Shown: positions 45,298 through 57,595, numbered from the stretch's first letter. The stretch: DNA of 64,000 nucleotides from Sorex araneus (GCF_027595985.1 NC_073313.1:85046899-85110898), one strand, 5' to 3'. Notes: generated by a model from the sequence alone, not told the origin. Made by a program: numbers and translations.

Positions 45298-47296
45298 TAT
45301 AAGTTTTCAATAAAAAAGAAGGAAAACAGTGGACTTGAACAAGATGGATATGCAGGACTAGAGGGTTCAGTAGCCAAGAGCTGCCTCTCTAGGCCGGACG
45401 ATGGGCAGAGGACAGGCGATAGATGGAGGAACAGAAACCGTGCCTCAGGTTGGTTGGTAGTCGATTTATTTCTCTCTCATCCCCAGCGTCATCTGATCTC
45501 TCCCTTTACAGCGCAGTCATAGCTGTCATTTTGGCCATAGTCCCGGTCATCAGAGTTCCATCATCCTAGTCTCCTCACAGACCTCAAAGTCTCCAAAGTC
45601 TTAGTTCTTCTCTTCATCTTCAACGTCTTGTTGTCAACCTTCTCACTCTCAATATCTAGTCCTCAGCATCTAGTAGTCTTCAGCATTTTCTTTCCAGAGT
45701 CTAATCTACCTCTTACAAGTCTCTCTATGAGCTACAAGTTTCCCTGCCAGTTACAAGTCTCCCTGCCAGCCCCTTACAGCATAGTTATAAAGGAATCATG
45801 TAGGGTGGGGATACAAAGGTGGGATTGCACATTAACATAACAACAAAGAGAGGTAAAGGCCACTCCTGCAGGAAATTAACTCAAGGACAAAATCTTACCT
45901 AAGAAGATTAGTCAGAATTACTAGGAGATCCCACTCAAGGGTGGGATTCCATCCAAGATGTATTGCTTTCTCCTTTCCTCAGCTAGTAATCCATTTAAAC
46001 AGTTTTAGCAAATTTACTTCTTATAATATTTCTGGCAATGTAATTTTGTATGAGCATAGTAAGAGATACATTAAGCTTAAAGTTTGGCTCTTCCTGGGGA
46101 CATCTTACTATATATTCCAGACCACAGTCCTAAGGTCAGTTTAGTGTATTCTAATACCAGCAGGGTCCTTATTCAGTTACCTCTTTTTGGGTCATGACAG
46201 AGTTTGTCCATGATCATGCTCTTAACTTATAGTTGAGTATTATGGCTCTTGGACTGCCCCATTTCTATGCCAGGGTAGCTCACAGCTTGTCCTGGGTCCA
46301 TCCAGTCCCTAGTCAGGATTCTGCTCTTGGAGTGCTAGGAATTAAGGGCAACTGAGAGTTAAGTCATAAAAATATGGATGCCCAGGTGTAAATATCATTT
46401 TGGAATCAATTAACTCCCTTATTACATATCATTAATTGTCTTCTTGTGTCTATATAAAAAGGATGTTGTGTCTATATAAACCATGCAAATCATATAAAGG
46501 AAAGAGAAAAGCAATATAGAATTATTAGTTCCTGATCAAATTGGGTGGCGGAGTCTCCTGCCCCAGCACCTGGCTGTCTTCAACAGGGCCCCTTGGATGG
46601 GGGTGGGTTGAGTTTCCCTCCCCTCCTCAAGCAGAGCCCCGGCAGCCAAAGACCTCCAGAACCCAGCCACAGGCATGCTCAAGGTGCTGACATGCTTGGA
46701 CGAGCCAGCCTCACGTATGAAGTAACCGGTAGGAACCCAGGTGTGTGGGAACCGGGCTGAGATCTCCAAGCCTTCTCAGATCAAGACTCGGCCTTCTCCA
46801 CTCAGATCTCCCATTTTCCAGTAGCTAGGGAGTCACACCCACAAACTGCCTCCGACAGCTGTGTAATCCTATCAACGGCCAAAATTCAGAGACTATAAGA
46901 CAAAGCTCCTGGAATCGACCTCGTATTTTCTAGTTCTCCCTCTTAGAGAACCCAGCAAGCTATCGAGAGTATCGTACCTACACAGCAGAGCCTGGCAAGC
47001 TCCCTGTGGTGTATCCGATATGCCAAAAACAGTGACAATTATGGGTCTCATTCCCCTGACTATGAAAGAGCCTCCAATGTGGCACAGTTGGGAAGGACGA
47101 GTAAAGAAATAAAATCTCAGGGCTAGGACGAATGGGAACATTACTGGCCCCCTGATTGAGCAAATCAATGAACAATGGGATGGCAGTGATACATTGATGG
47201 AACTGGGTGTGCCTTCAGTTGCACTGTTGTGGGAGTGACTTAATAAGCCTTAAGCTCCCTGTGTGAGCAGCAAGGACAACCCAATGTTATTCAACA
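45298..47296 (-). mobile_element. Solo LTR, ERV class II-like family (copy C), split by an RTE-derived element
   Basis: Collinear with LTR copy B over 45900-46500. It resumes after the nested element (47210-47296 matches the TAACGGGAGTAACCCAATAA region). 6-bp duplication GACAAA at 45292-45297 and 47297-47302. Sense-strand AATAAA at 45470-45465. Its U5-side end is more diverged from copies A and B. Confidence 0.75.
46548..47195 (+). mobile_element. RTE-derived non-autonomous composite retroelement (copy 2)
   Basis: Same structure as 36806-37475 in the opposite orientation: GC-rich module 46550-46900, RTE 5' region about 46930-47120, direct join (AAAATCTCAGGGCTAGGACG) to RTE 3' end 47127-47180, tail GTGATACATTGATGG. 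Diverged duplication GATCAAATTGGGTG (46534-46547) / GATGGAACTGGGTG (47196-47209). Nested in LTR copy C. Confidence 0.75.
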
Positions 47297-47345
47297 GACA
47301 AACACAGTATGCTCTCTCTTATCTATGGTATATAGAATACTGGAG

Positions 47346-48305
47346 GATGCGGGAGAAAGGGACTTTCCATCATTGTTGGTGGGAATGCCTATTGATCTAG
47401 CCTTTTTGAAAAACGGTATGGGTATTTCTCAAAAAACTAGAAATTAAGTTCCCATTTAGCCCAGCACTACACTTCTGGGGGTATGCCATGGGGACCCAAA
47501 CACACAAAACAGAAATGTCATCTGCACTTCCATGTTCTTCGCAACACTATTTACAATAGCCAGAATCTGGAAACAACACAAGTGCCCGAGAACAGATGAT
47601 TGGATAAAGAAACTATGGTATACCTCCTCTTTCCCGAGATATTGCTGGTGGGGAATTTGTACTGGTGGAGGGATGGGTGTTTGATCATTGTGATATTGTA
47701 ACCCAGACATGAAAGCTTGTAACTATATCATGGTAATTCAATAAAATTAAAAAAAAATTTAAAAGAAGAAACTATGGTATATCTACACAACAAAATACTA
47801 TGCAGCTGTTAGGAAGAATGAAGTCATGAAATTTTCTGATAAATGAAAATGGAGAGTATCATGTTGAGTGAAATGAGTGTGAAGGAGAGAGACAGGTATA
47901 GAATGACTGCGTTCATTTGTGAGATATTATTTACTACCATGTATATACATATATATAATAAGACTAATATCCAAGTAGAGGATTAAAAAGGACCAGAAGA
48001 CTAGGTCAATGGTTGGAAGTTTCCCACAAGTGTTTTTAGTGTGAAGGGGCAGGTAAAGTGATATACCTGATAAACTTTCATTATCCATATTGAAAACCAT
48101 AAGACCCAAAAAGAAAGAGAAAGAGAAGCAAACACACACACAGAGAATAAAAGTGCCTGACATAGTGGCAGGATGTGAGTTAGTGATAGGAAAAGTACAC
48201 TGATGAAGGCACGGGTGTTGGAACATTGTATGACTGAAATCCAATCATGAACTAGTTTGTAAATGTGTATATCACTGTGATTCAATTAAAAAATAAATAA
48301 TGGAA
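47346..48305 (+). mobile_element. L1 3' region with a smaller L1 nested inside
   Basis: ORF2 end (TGTTGGTGGGAATGCC, ACAATAGCCAGAATCTGG) through the 3' UTR to CAATTAAAAAATAAATAA. 5'-truncated. Interrupted by the stub at 47623-47765. Confidence 0.85.
47623..47765 (+). mobile_element. L1 3' stub (143 bp)
   Basis: Only the last part of the L1 3' UTR (TGGTGGAGGGATGGGTGTTT ... CAATAAAATTAAAAA). Perfect duplication AAGAAACTATGGTATA at 47607-47622 and 47766-47781. Confidence 0.92.
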
Positions 48306-50075
48306 AAAAGGAAATATTTTATGCCTAAAAATCAACTATCAATAGCTTTGTAAATCACAGTTCTTTAATTTAAAAAGAAAAATAAAAAACGTAGTGTTGA
48401 AGGATTGGAACAACCTGAAGAAGGCAAAACAGAACCCTGTTCACAGGGAAACAGGATCATCAATAGGAGGTCCAAATTAAACACTTGGATTGCAGGAAAG
48501 AGTTCTCAGAAAATTAAGTTGAATTCCAAGTAAATTTGTAGGAATACCACTTATAATAAAATGGAATTTGTAACAATCTCTCTGCATAAAACAAGGATTG
48601 TTCCAAGGGCCAAGGACAGAGCTAACTGTCCTCAAGCACAACAAATGTTACATAAATTAATTTTCTATTGTGCTGTTGTGATAAAGAAGCTAGTTATATT
48701 ATATTTCAGCATTTCAGAATATCTATTCTAATGGCCTTATTTCTTTATAGAAGTGAAATGTGTGTGTATGTGTGTGTATGCAGTATCTGCAGTATTACCA
48801 AAATTGCAAGTCTCTTGTTCATATATGTGGTCCAATTCTGCTCCTATTTTGGGATCTCTGACATGCTGAAACTTGCCTCTGAACATTTCAGTACTCTTAT
48901 TTCTTGGTCATGCTAGGGGGAAAAACCATTTTCTATCCTGGTTTCTATTCTGCTCAATAACACCTTGTTTTGTTGAGCTTCCTTTGAAAGTTCAGAACAA
49001 ATGTCAAGTCCTTCCTTTTTCATTCATCACTCAAAATGCACTGACATCTTCTCAGAAACTTTGCTTGTGTTTAGGGTTTCTTCTACAAGTTAGCCCCTTC
49101 ATCTGAATTTAATTCTTCAATATTTGTTCTTAGAGTTGCAACTCATTATGAGAATTAATGAATTAAATTTATGATCTTTTTATCAGTTACGTAGATGACT
49201 GTATAAATGACCAATTCGTACATCATCACGAACCCCTTAAACTTTTTGTGGCACTTCCAATTCTTGTGCTTGATATTATGCATCTCCCTATATCTTTTTC
49301 TTAACACTTAATGTATCGCACTTTTAAATTCACTCAAAAGTATTTGATACTGATTATTTGCTTTAAGCAATAGACACTAAAATTGGGGGTGATATGAAAA
49401 TAACATGCATTCCAAATTCTATGCTTAACAAGTGCAAGAATGATTGACAGTTTTGTTCCTGAAAGTTGAAATGTGTTGCCAGTTTGCACTTAGCCACAGT
49501 TACAAATACTGAGTAACAAATTCTCTTTGAATTATATAGATATATTTTACAGGTTTATTGTTTTAGAAATTAAGACACTTATATTGTCCTTTCTATTATG
49601 AGTAATTTTTGTCTTTCTCTTGTCTAGGACAAGTTGAAGGTCTTAACACATGGGATGGGAGAATAGGTTAGTAGGATTTGAGACTGCAGTTCTCAGTTTA
49701 ATTATTAGTATGTACCTTTCATAGTAACCTAGCCTAATTGTCTCAAGCTATCTCTGAGTAACTGTAATATATGGCAGTGTTTGAGACAAAAGAGGAGATG
49801 GTAAAACTAGAATCTAATTTGAAACCCAGTTAACTAGCTTAGTCAAGCAGATAACTCATTGAACTGCAATTTCCTTGTTTACATGAAGGGAATAATATTT
49901 ATCTGAAAAATTCCTGAGGTTTAACTGAAGCAATATACATAAAACAGCATCATAGTTAGCACATATTAAAATATCTGTTATTAATTGGTAAGTAGTTCAT
50001 TTTGACTTAGTAAAAAAGTCAAAATATCTCAAGGCTAAAAAAGTAGCACCCATACTTGTATTGAACACGAATAAT
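48306..50075. other. Unique AT-rich intergenic DNA
   Basis: No gene or repeat recognised apart from a short TG-rich stretch at 48760-48780. Confidence 0.5.
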
Positions 50076-50085
50076 AAAAATAATA

Positions 50086-50756
50086 TTGGTACTGAAAGGT
50101 TATCGAGAATATCCCTTACCTGCTTTTAACCCTCAGATCTTCTCCAGTGCGATCGTTACCAGTTATTATTGTCATACTGGTCTCTTCTATCTCTTACCTA
50201 CCCTCATCCCTACACACACTTGTGGTTAGTTCTAACCATTGACCAGTCCTCCTAACCAGTATTTATGCTGGCCATGGATATTCTTCTTCTATTTATTTTT
50301 ATATAGCACAAATGAATACAGTCATCCTGTATCTGTCCCTTTTCTTCTGATTGATTTCACTCAGCATGATACTCTCCAAGTTCATCCATTTATAGGCAAA
50401 TTTCATGACTTAATTTTTCTTGACAGCTGCATAGTATTCCATTGTGTAGATGTGTCATTGTTTCTTTATCCATTCATCTGTTATTGGGCACTCAGGTTGT
50501 TTCCAGATTCTAGCTATGCCCAAAAGGGAGAGAGAGAGAGAGAGAGAGAGAATAAATGTGCCTTCCAAGGAGGCAGGCAGGAGGTGGGGTGATGGGAGGG
50601 AGGGAAGAGGGAGGGAACCTGGGGGAACTGGTTCTGGGAAATGTATGTACACTGGCAGAGGAATGTGTATTGGAATATTGTATGACTGAAATCCAGTCAT
50701 GAACAGCTTTTTAATGGTATATCTCGAAGTGATTCTATAAAAATGTTTTTAAAAAT
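50086..50756 (+). mobile_element. L1 3' end with 5' inversion (twin priming)
   Basis: 50086-50519 is L1 ORF2 end/3' UTR in inverted orientation. From about 50520 (CAAAAGGGAGAGAGAGAG) the next part of the 3' UTR runs directly to an A-rich end at 50756. The arms meet in L1 order. AT-rich AAAATAAT flanks both ends. Confidence 0.78.
50527..50551. repeat. (GA)n stretch in L1 3' UTR
   Basis: About 12 GA units inside the L1 3' UTR, next to the inversion junction. Confidence 0.9.
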
Positions 50757-50767
50757 TAAAATAATGA

Positions 50768-51001
50768 TATAGCACTGTAGCATTGTCATCTTGTTGTTAT
50801 TGATTTGCTTGAGTGGGCACCAGTAGCGTCTCCATTGTGAGAATTTTTGTTACTGTTTTTGGCATATCGAATATGCCAGGCTCTGCGTTGTGGACAGGAT
50901 ACTCTAGGTAGCTTGCCGGGCTCTCCGAGAGGGATGGAGGAATCGAACCCGGGTCAGCCACGTGCAAGGCAAATGTTTTAACTGCTGTGCTTTTGCTCCA
51001 A
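50768..51001 (-). mobile_element. tRNA-headed SINE with RTE-type tail
   Basis: Minus copy with tail TAGCACTGTAGCATTGTC, ATTTGCTTGAGTGGGCACC, GGCATATCGAATATGCCAGG (internal deletion of about 15 bp), GAATCGAACCCGGGTCAGCC. Confidence 0.9.
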
Positions 51002-54000
51002 ATTAATACTTATTAATCCCTATTAATGCTAGGATGATGATAATAATAAATATAATTATAATAATTCAGATACTTCCTTCACAGAATAACGTCAGAATAA
51101 ATAATCCAATCTAAGTCATGTTCTAAAGAGAGACTAACACTCAGGTTTGTGAGATGCATTTTGTTTTCCTTGAGACATGTCCTCACATCAGTCATTCTGA
51201 ACCTGAAGACACTCCAAATATTTAACTTTCCAGCTAAAATGTCCTTGAGTCTCTTTTCCTAGGCTAGTTGTAGTACAACTAGTCAGGAACTGAGAGCTTC
51301 CATTACTTAAGCAACAAGGCTGATATTCAAATAAACTTCCTTTTCCTACTGAGTAATTGAGTTACTATTATTTCATATTCTTACTTCCAAATATATATCC
51401 TAAATTTTATTGCCAAGATTTTGGATAATAAAATCCATATTAATGTATTAATAAACATAATCAAATTTCACACATAATTGAAATCTTTATTACTTTTGTG
51501 GTTCTGTTTAAGGTATTGATTTACCAGCCATGTCCTTTCTTGGTAAAATAGTAAATTCCAACATCTAGTTTATAAATGAATCTGTTCCATTTTGTAAACT
51601 AGTGAAATACAAATTAATGAGGTTTACTTTATCTATATTAATTCTAACTGAAGTGACCTGTCATTTATCTGAAGGTTTCCTTTCTGGAACCAAGAATCAC
51701 CAAGTGTTCTTGGAGTGAAAATCTAAGAGTTAACCTTTAAAATCTAAAGTGATGATACAAAATCTATACACCAGAATATATACAGAGCACTTATAGAAAA
51801 ACTCCTAAGGCTCTAAATCTACTTTATACATAACTTTAACTCAGGTTAGCTTCCAAGCCTAGGGTAGAATAGAAAATGTCAAAGGATTACTGGAGGGATA
51901 AACAATGTTATCAGAAAAAAATATTAGAAAGAAGACAGGATACTTCTTTAAATTATGAACAGCCTGGGGCCATTTATTGGATAATTAAATAGTTTGATAC
52001 ACTGCAATATTTCTCCTAAAGTCATTTCTTATATCCTAGCCCAACCTGATGATTAGTATCTATAACAGATAGTCTGGAATCAACCTTAAAAGGGCAAATT
52101 GTGTCATGTAAATGGTATGAAAAGACAGAAATCTATCTGTCTGAAGCAATTACAATGAAAAGGCTTTGAGCAGTGAAAGGAATGCTGCTATTACTTGAGG
52201 CATGCACTTGTAAACTTTTTCTCTGTAACCAATGCCAAACAGATCAGGTGTTAAAGTATCTGCTAAACAAAGTACATTACTCTACATTCTGCCAGTCTGA
52301 CTTCAATGAACAGAGAAGAATTTATGATGAACATATTGTCTATGTGTAAATAAAACAAATGCTAGCTAAATGGCTCTGACACTTGTTTTCCCTCCCTGAG
52401 GTGGCCCACATGTGACCAGTCTAAATGGAGTCTGAGTTACAATTTTGTAATAATGATGTGGCAGTTGTACGTATGTGTGTGTGTATTGTGGAAGTGGGTT
52501 GATCTCCATTGATGAAGCTCCAGGGAGTTTACTAAGGATTCTCTTTAGACAAAAAAAAATGCTGGCAAGTCATTTTGCCACATCACATTCCAGAAGAAAT
52601 GTATTACACGAGAAAGGAAACTATTGGCAAATAAAAGCTGTGCTTACAGGACTGTAATGAAGTCAGGGAATTTTCTTTCAACTTGTTACCAATAATAAGC
52701 ATGCACTCTAGGGGGTGGGGTGGAAAATGGCAAAATAATGGCCTCCCATTCAGCTATTATATACTTGCTTTTAATAACTCCCCCAGAGCCTATTTCCTAG
52801 TGAAGTTCTTTGTAGTTAAAATGCCTTCTTTAACTAAGTCAGGTGCATCCATTAAAACCACCAATTCATTAGTGAATGAGGTCACAAATTCTTAAATCCC
52901 AACAATTAGTGTGTCAAGTAAGGAAGCGAAGTGATGAAAGAAGCAGTCTATTGGCTGCCAGAAAAAAACTAGATTTTTCTGGCAGCCACATACAAACCTA
53001 GTTATCAGGAGTTAATATAAGTCAGTGCACTGCACTTGGATCTAATCATGATTTACATATGGATCTTGTATGAAGACACTTGCATGAAAGATGGTTTATG
53101 TGTGTATATTATGCCCAAATATATATATGTATATATATATATTTGTGCACACATATGGATAAGAGTATCTTTGTAAATAGGGCACTTATCTTGTAGCTAT
53201 TTAGTGGGAGGAAAGTCTGAAAGTATAATATTTCCAAGATAGTTCCTAACAAAACTCTGTATCAGACAAAACTCCAATCCCTAAAAATAGCCTGAAAACA
53301 TCGAGATAAAGTATAATTGTGTCAAGTTCATTTTGTATAAGAAGTTATTAAATTATCTGTTTGAAACAATTACAGTGAATGAGGTTCTATTACTTCAAGA
53401 GATGCTTTTATAATTTGAAACATGCTCTCATAATGAGCACTTCCCAGCCATTTACAAACAGATGAAGTGCTATGGTATCTGCAAAACCAAAACAAACCAC
53501 ATTAGGCTCTTCCATTGTGGGTATTCATCTGAATGAAACATTGTGTGTTTCTGGGGTGTGTATGTGTGTGTGTTTTAGCTGGTGTATATTTATGCATGAA
53601 GAAACGCAGTTATGAGGGAATACAATTTTAATGAATTTATTTTAATGTAAGTAGATGATTTTTGCTCAGCATATCACTATTATCATCGGTCTACTATCCT
53701 ATTCCAAAAATTTGACCTTTTTCAGTAAGGATATCATAGGTCAAATTTGGCTAAATTGAAGATTGCTTGGATTAACTGACCCTGTCTACTTGTTGAGCCC
53801 AGAAACCTTATTGCCCCATCCTGTAGCCTCAGTTACATCCTCTCGCCAAAGCTGCCACATGATCTTTGGTCCATTCTGGCCAGAGCTGCTTTCTTGAAAC
53901 TGACCTAGTGACCCTGCTTTGGCTAAGTTAAGCACTAGGCCTGGCAGAACAAGGTTGGACTGCAGGACTTTGCACGGTGTGAACCATGCTCCGTTGAGAA

Positions 54001-55768
54001 CAGTAAGAACATGGATACATGAGAGACTGCTTCACAGGGCGAAGGCAGGGGGTGGGGGCAGACTACTGGTTTTGATGGAAAGAAGTACATGAGAAATATC
54101 AAGTACACTTTGTCAAAAGCGAATTAACAATTGTAGAAATCAAATGAGAACCAAGTTTGGAGCATGCTGAGTTATCAATAGAAAGGAGGAGAAAAGGAGA
54201 GTAAAAAGAAAGTACTAATATGGAGAGTCCTGGATCCTAAAATATCCTGGATCCTGATGACAGCCAAGACGTTTATCTCAACACTGTCCCTGGAAACATA
54301 GCAGCTAGTCGTTAACTGAGAAACTTTATGTCAAGAACTTGCTGAAAACTGCACATATCTCAGTAAACACGGCATAGCATAATCTCTCATGAAACTTTCT
54401 GCATATTTGGGATCAAAATGAAAGTTCATTTTCATAATTCTGTGTGAGATGTTCTACAATAGAAGTGAGAAAGGACCATCAGAAATGAGCAGTCAAGAGT
54501 CAGCCTTGAGCACTGCCTGGTGTGACCCCAAAATTGAAAACAACGGTTTATCAAGTGAGCAGTGGGATGGGTGAAGACTATTTAGAGGATATCCACTTAG
54601 CTTCAGGATGAAACAAAAAATTTCTATCTTAGAATGGAAGGCCTTTTATGAATTGGCTCTCTTTGGTCTCAATTTTCACCTTTGTTTACATGCTAGAATC
54701 AGCCACACTGATTTTCTTGCAGAGGGTTACTAAACATTGAATAGTCTCTCTTCCAATCCATAGCAGATTATGATAATGTTATAGTAAATGTTCTCTAGAG
54801 ATTCCTCAATGGAATTTTACTTATTTATCATCATTCAACTCAGGTAACACCTGCTCTGTAACCTACCTTCCTCCCTCAAATGGAGATGGCTACATCTATA
54901 CATTTTGTAGGACTGACATAATAAAGTACCATTAAACAACTGAAATTGAACTAGAAAATAAAAGTTTATTTTCCCATAGTTACATAGGCTAAAGGTCTAA
55001 TATTAATCCCTCTAAGATAACTAAGAAAAAATCCACCGTATTTTTTCCTATAAATTTCTAGTAGTTTGCAGGCAACATTTGGTATTCCTTTACTTATAGA
55101 CATATCATTAGAATTTATACCTTTATTACAGCACTGTCATTTTTTGTCTTTGTGTATTACTCTCCCTTTTATTAATGCACAGATTATACTCAATTAGGGT
55201 CCAGTTTAATGATCTCATTTTAGTATGGTTGCTTCTATATTCCAAATAATGTCATTATTCCTATGTTCTGGGCATTATAATTCCAACATATCTTTCTTGA
55301 GAGGACAAAATTCACATCATAACAGTGCCTCTACCCAATACCAACTTATGAGGAAACTATGTATAAGAGCATTAATAATCCTGATTGAAATTATATTTAT
55401 TATTATATTTCACCATTAAACGGTCAACTCCATGGAAGCAAGGGTCAAGTTTTATTCATTATTCTATCCCTACAACTGGAAACAAACACAGCACACAGTA
55501 GGCACTTAATACATATTTGTCATGATACAAGTGTCACTTGTATCAAAGACCAGTCCCTTCACATATGCTCTTAATTTTGAACCTTTAATCCTTTGCTGAG
55601 ACCATAGAACACCAGCTTCATGAATATTCAATTTCTTCTGTTCTAATGAATTCTTCTAAAGGTATTCAAATTTTGTATTATTATTTCATATTACAAAAAT
55701 AATCTTCCCTTAAGTTCCATCCCACTTCATCATGGCTTCCAACACTCATCACTCTATCAAAAGCCCTT
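51002..55768. other. Unique AT-rich intergenic DNA
   Basis: No gene. Noted inside: a possible ancient direct repeat pair (about 52075-52300 and 53285-53510), a perfect hairpin (52952-52988), and a SINE 3' scrap at about 54505-54545 (CTTGAGCACTGCCTGGTGTG). Confidence 0.5.
52952..52988. repeat. Perfect 15-bp inverted repeat
   Basis: Arms TGGCTGCCAGAAAAA (52952-52966) and TTTTTCTGGCAGCCA (52974-52988) with a 7-base loop. It could form a hairpin. Pairing does not extend beyond the arms, so it is short for a microRNA precursor. Confidence 0.85.
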
Positions 55769-55812
55769 TGTGTGTGTGTGTGTGTGCGTGTTTGTGTGTG
55801 TTTGTGTGTGTG
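55769..55812. repeat. (TG)n microsatellite, interrupted
   Basis: About 44 bases of TG with a few other bases. Confidence 0.93.
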
Positions 55813-55873
55813 GTCATCATGCTATCAGAGACTCTTCTTTCTTGGCTTCTCCTCTCAGCATACTTGGCATAAT

Positions 55874-56009
55874 TTTCCAAACTTTCCTTCTTAAGCCACT
55901 CCTCTACATTTGCATGGGTTTAAACACTTTTTTTCCTATGTATTTATTTCCAAACTTTCCTTCTTAAGCCACTCCTCTACATTTGCATGGGTTTAAACAC
56001 TTTTTTTCC
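55874..56009. repeat. 73-bp tandem duplication
   Basis: Bases 55874-55936 recur exactly at 55947-56009 (63 of 63), giving a 73-bp period with a 10-base spacer. Not part of a recognised mobile element. Confidence 0.95.
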
Positions 56010-56335
56010 ACTTCTTGGTCTTGTTTGCTAGTTGCTTAACCTCTACATAACCACTAACTGATGAAGTTCCCAGGTGTCCTTTCTTGTATCTATTCACTTT
56101 TCCTGCAGAACTATAGTATTTCATTAATTTTCATGTTTTAAAATGTCACCTGTATACTGATAGCTTTTAAGTTCATATTAATAGCTCAGATATCAGAAAT
56201 AGTTTGAGTTCTGGTCTAGTATATTGATCTAAAATGATCTAATTATTTGTTTTCTCTCCAACTTAAGTTCTATTCCAGTTTTCTCCTAATCCAGTTAACA
56301 TTACAAACATGATAAATTCATAATTTTGTTTGTCT
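56010..56335. other. Unique intergenic DNA
   Basis: No gene or repeat recognised. Confidence 0.45.
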
Positions 56336-56339
56336 GTTG

Positions 56340-56515
56340 TTGTTGTTGAGGAGGGGTGGTTAGGCCTCACTGGTTGTACTCAGTGCTCACTCGTGTCTCT
56401 GTGTTCAAGGATCACTTCTGGTAGTGCTCAGGAAATCATATGTAGTGCTGAAGATCAAATCAGAATCAGATGTTGAAAAGCAAGCACTTCAATATCTGTC
56501 CTATCTCTCTGGACT
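56340..56515 (-). mobile_element. Old tRNA-headed SINE
   Basis: Diverged minus copy: GTACTCAGTGCTCACTCGTG, GGTAGTGCTCAGGAAATC, GTCCTATCTCTCTGG. Confidence 0.65.
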
Positions 56516-56617
56516 ATTTCCTAAAACAAAAACTGAAATATCATTGACATCCTCAATATAATTCATCACTAGACCCAACCATTTCTACCTTTAAATATAT
56601 CAACTTTAATTCATTTT

Positions 56618-56783
56618 TGTTCTTTTGGGGGCCATATTTGGTCGTGCTCAAACCTCATTTCTGGATCTGCACTCAGGGGTGACTACCGGTGGGCTCATGG
56701 AACCATATGGGTTGTCATGGATTGAACCCAGGCCAGCTGAATACAAGGGAAGTAACCTACCTGTTGTTCTATTGCTCTAGTTC
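56618..56783 (-). mobile_element. Old tRNA-headed SINE
   Basis: Diverged minus copy: TTTTGGGGGCCATATTTGG, GGAACCATATGGGTTGTC, GGATTGAACCCAGGCCAGC. Confidence 0.72.
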
Positions 56784-56941
56784 CTCAAGTTCAGTTTATT
56801 TCTCCACATCTATGCCACAATTCTCCAAATACACAATACTATCATATCTCACTTATAGCATTGCAGTTATGTTCTAAGAGATTTCCCAAAGTATACTAGC
56901 ACTCCACTTCCATTACATTAAAATCCATACTTGTTGTGATC

Positions 56942-57075
56942 TAGGGTGATGACTTAGGTGGTAAAGCATATGTCTAGCATGTGGGAAGCCCTGAACTTAA
57001 TCCCTGGCACTAGATGCTCCTTCCCAGCACCACCAGGCATAGCCCTGGTGGCCCCCAAGAACCATGATGTATAGT
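56942..57075 (+). mobile_element. Old tRNA-headed SINE
   Basis: Diverged plus copy: TAGGTGGTAAAGCATATG, CTTAATCCCTGGCACTAG and CCAGCACCACCAGGCATAG. Confidence 0.55.
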
Positions 57076-57417
57076 CCTACCACTGAAGTGTGAGAATTAT
57101 CTCCTTCCCCACCTTATAATCTATATTTGCTTGATTTTTTTCCCTGTTTGCCTTTCAGGTCTCAGTTCAAATATCATGTATTTGGAGGTTTCTCTGATAT
57201 CTCCAGCCCAATCAAAATGAGGTAGTTACCCTTAAGTATGCCTTCCTATAATCTTATGTCTTTTCTTTATAGCATATATCACAGTATTAAGTAATGGAGA
57301 CATCATCATTATACAGGTGATAGTTAAAGTTTGGGAGATAGTAGCTATCTAATAAGAGAGGAAGGTACATACCATTCAGCTATGACCTTAACAAGTTCTT
57401 ATTCTGGGTATCTTTTT

Positions 57418-57595
57418 GATTGTTTTTGTTTGGGGGACCACATTCAACTGTCTTTAAGGCTTACTCCATCCTCTGCATTCATGTATTAGTCCTGGACAGC
57501 TTTGGGAACCATATGAGGCACGTTGGTTCGAACCTGGATCAACTGTATGCAAGTCAAATGCCTTACCCCATGTACTCTCTCTCTTTCTGGCTCTA
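57418..57595 (-). mobile_element. Old tRNA-headed SINE
   Basis: Diverged minus copy: TTTGGGGGACCACATTCAAC, GGGAACCATATGAGGCACG, GGTTCGAACCTGGATCAAC. Confidence 0.7.

Noticed and set aside
53800-54040. Possible fourth LTR fragment (shares TAGTGACCCTGCTTTGG with the LTR at 20.1 kb)
   Set aside because: The match is 17 bases only and the flanking sequence is not collinear with the LTR.
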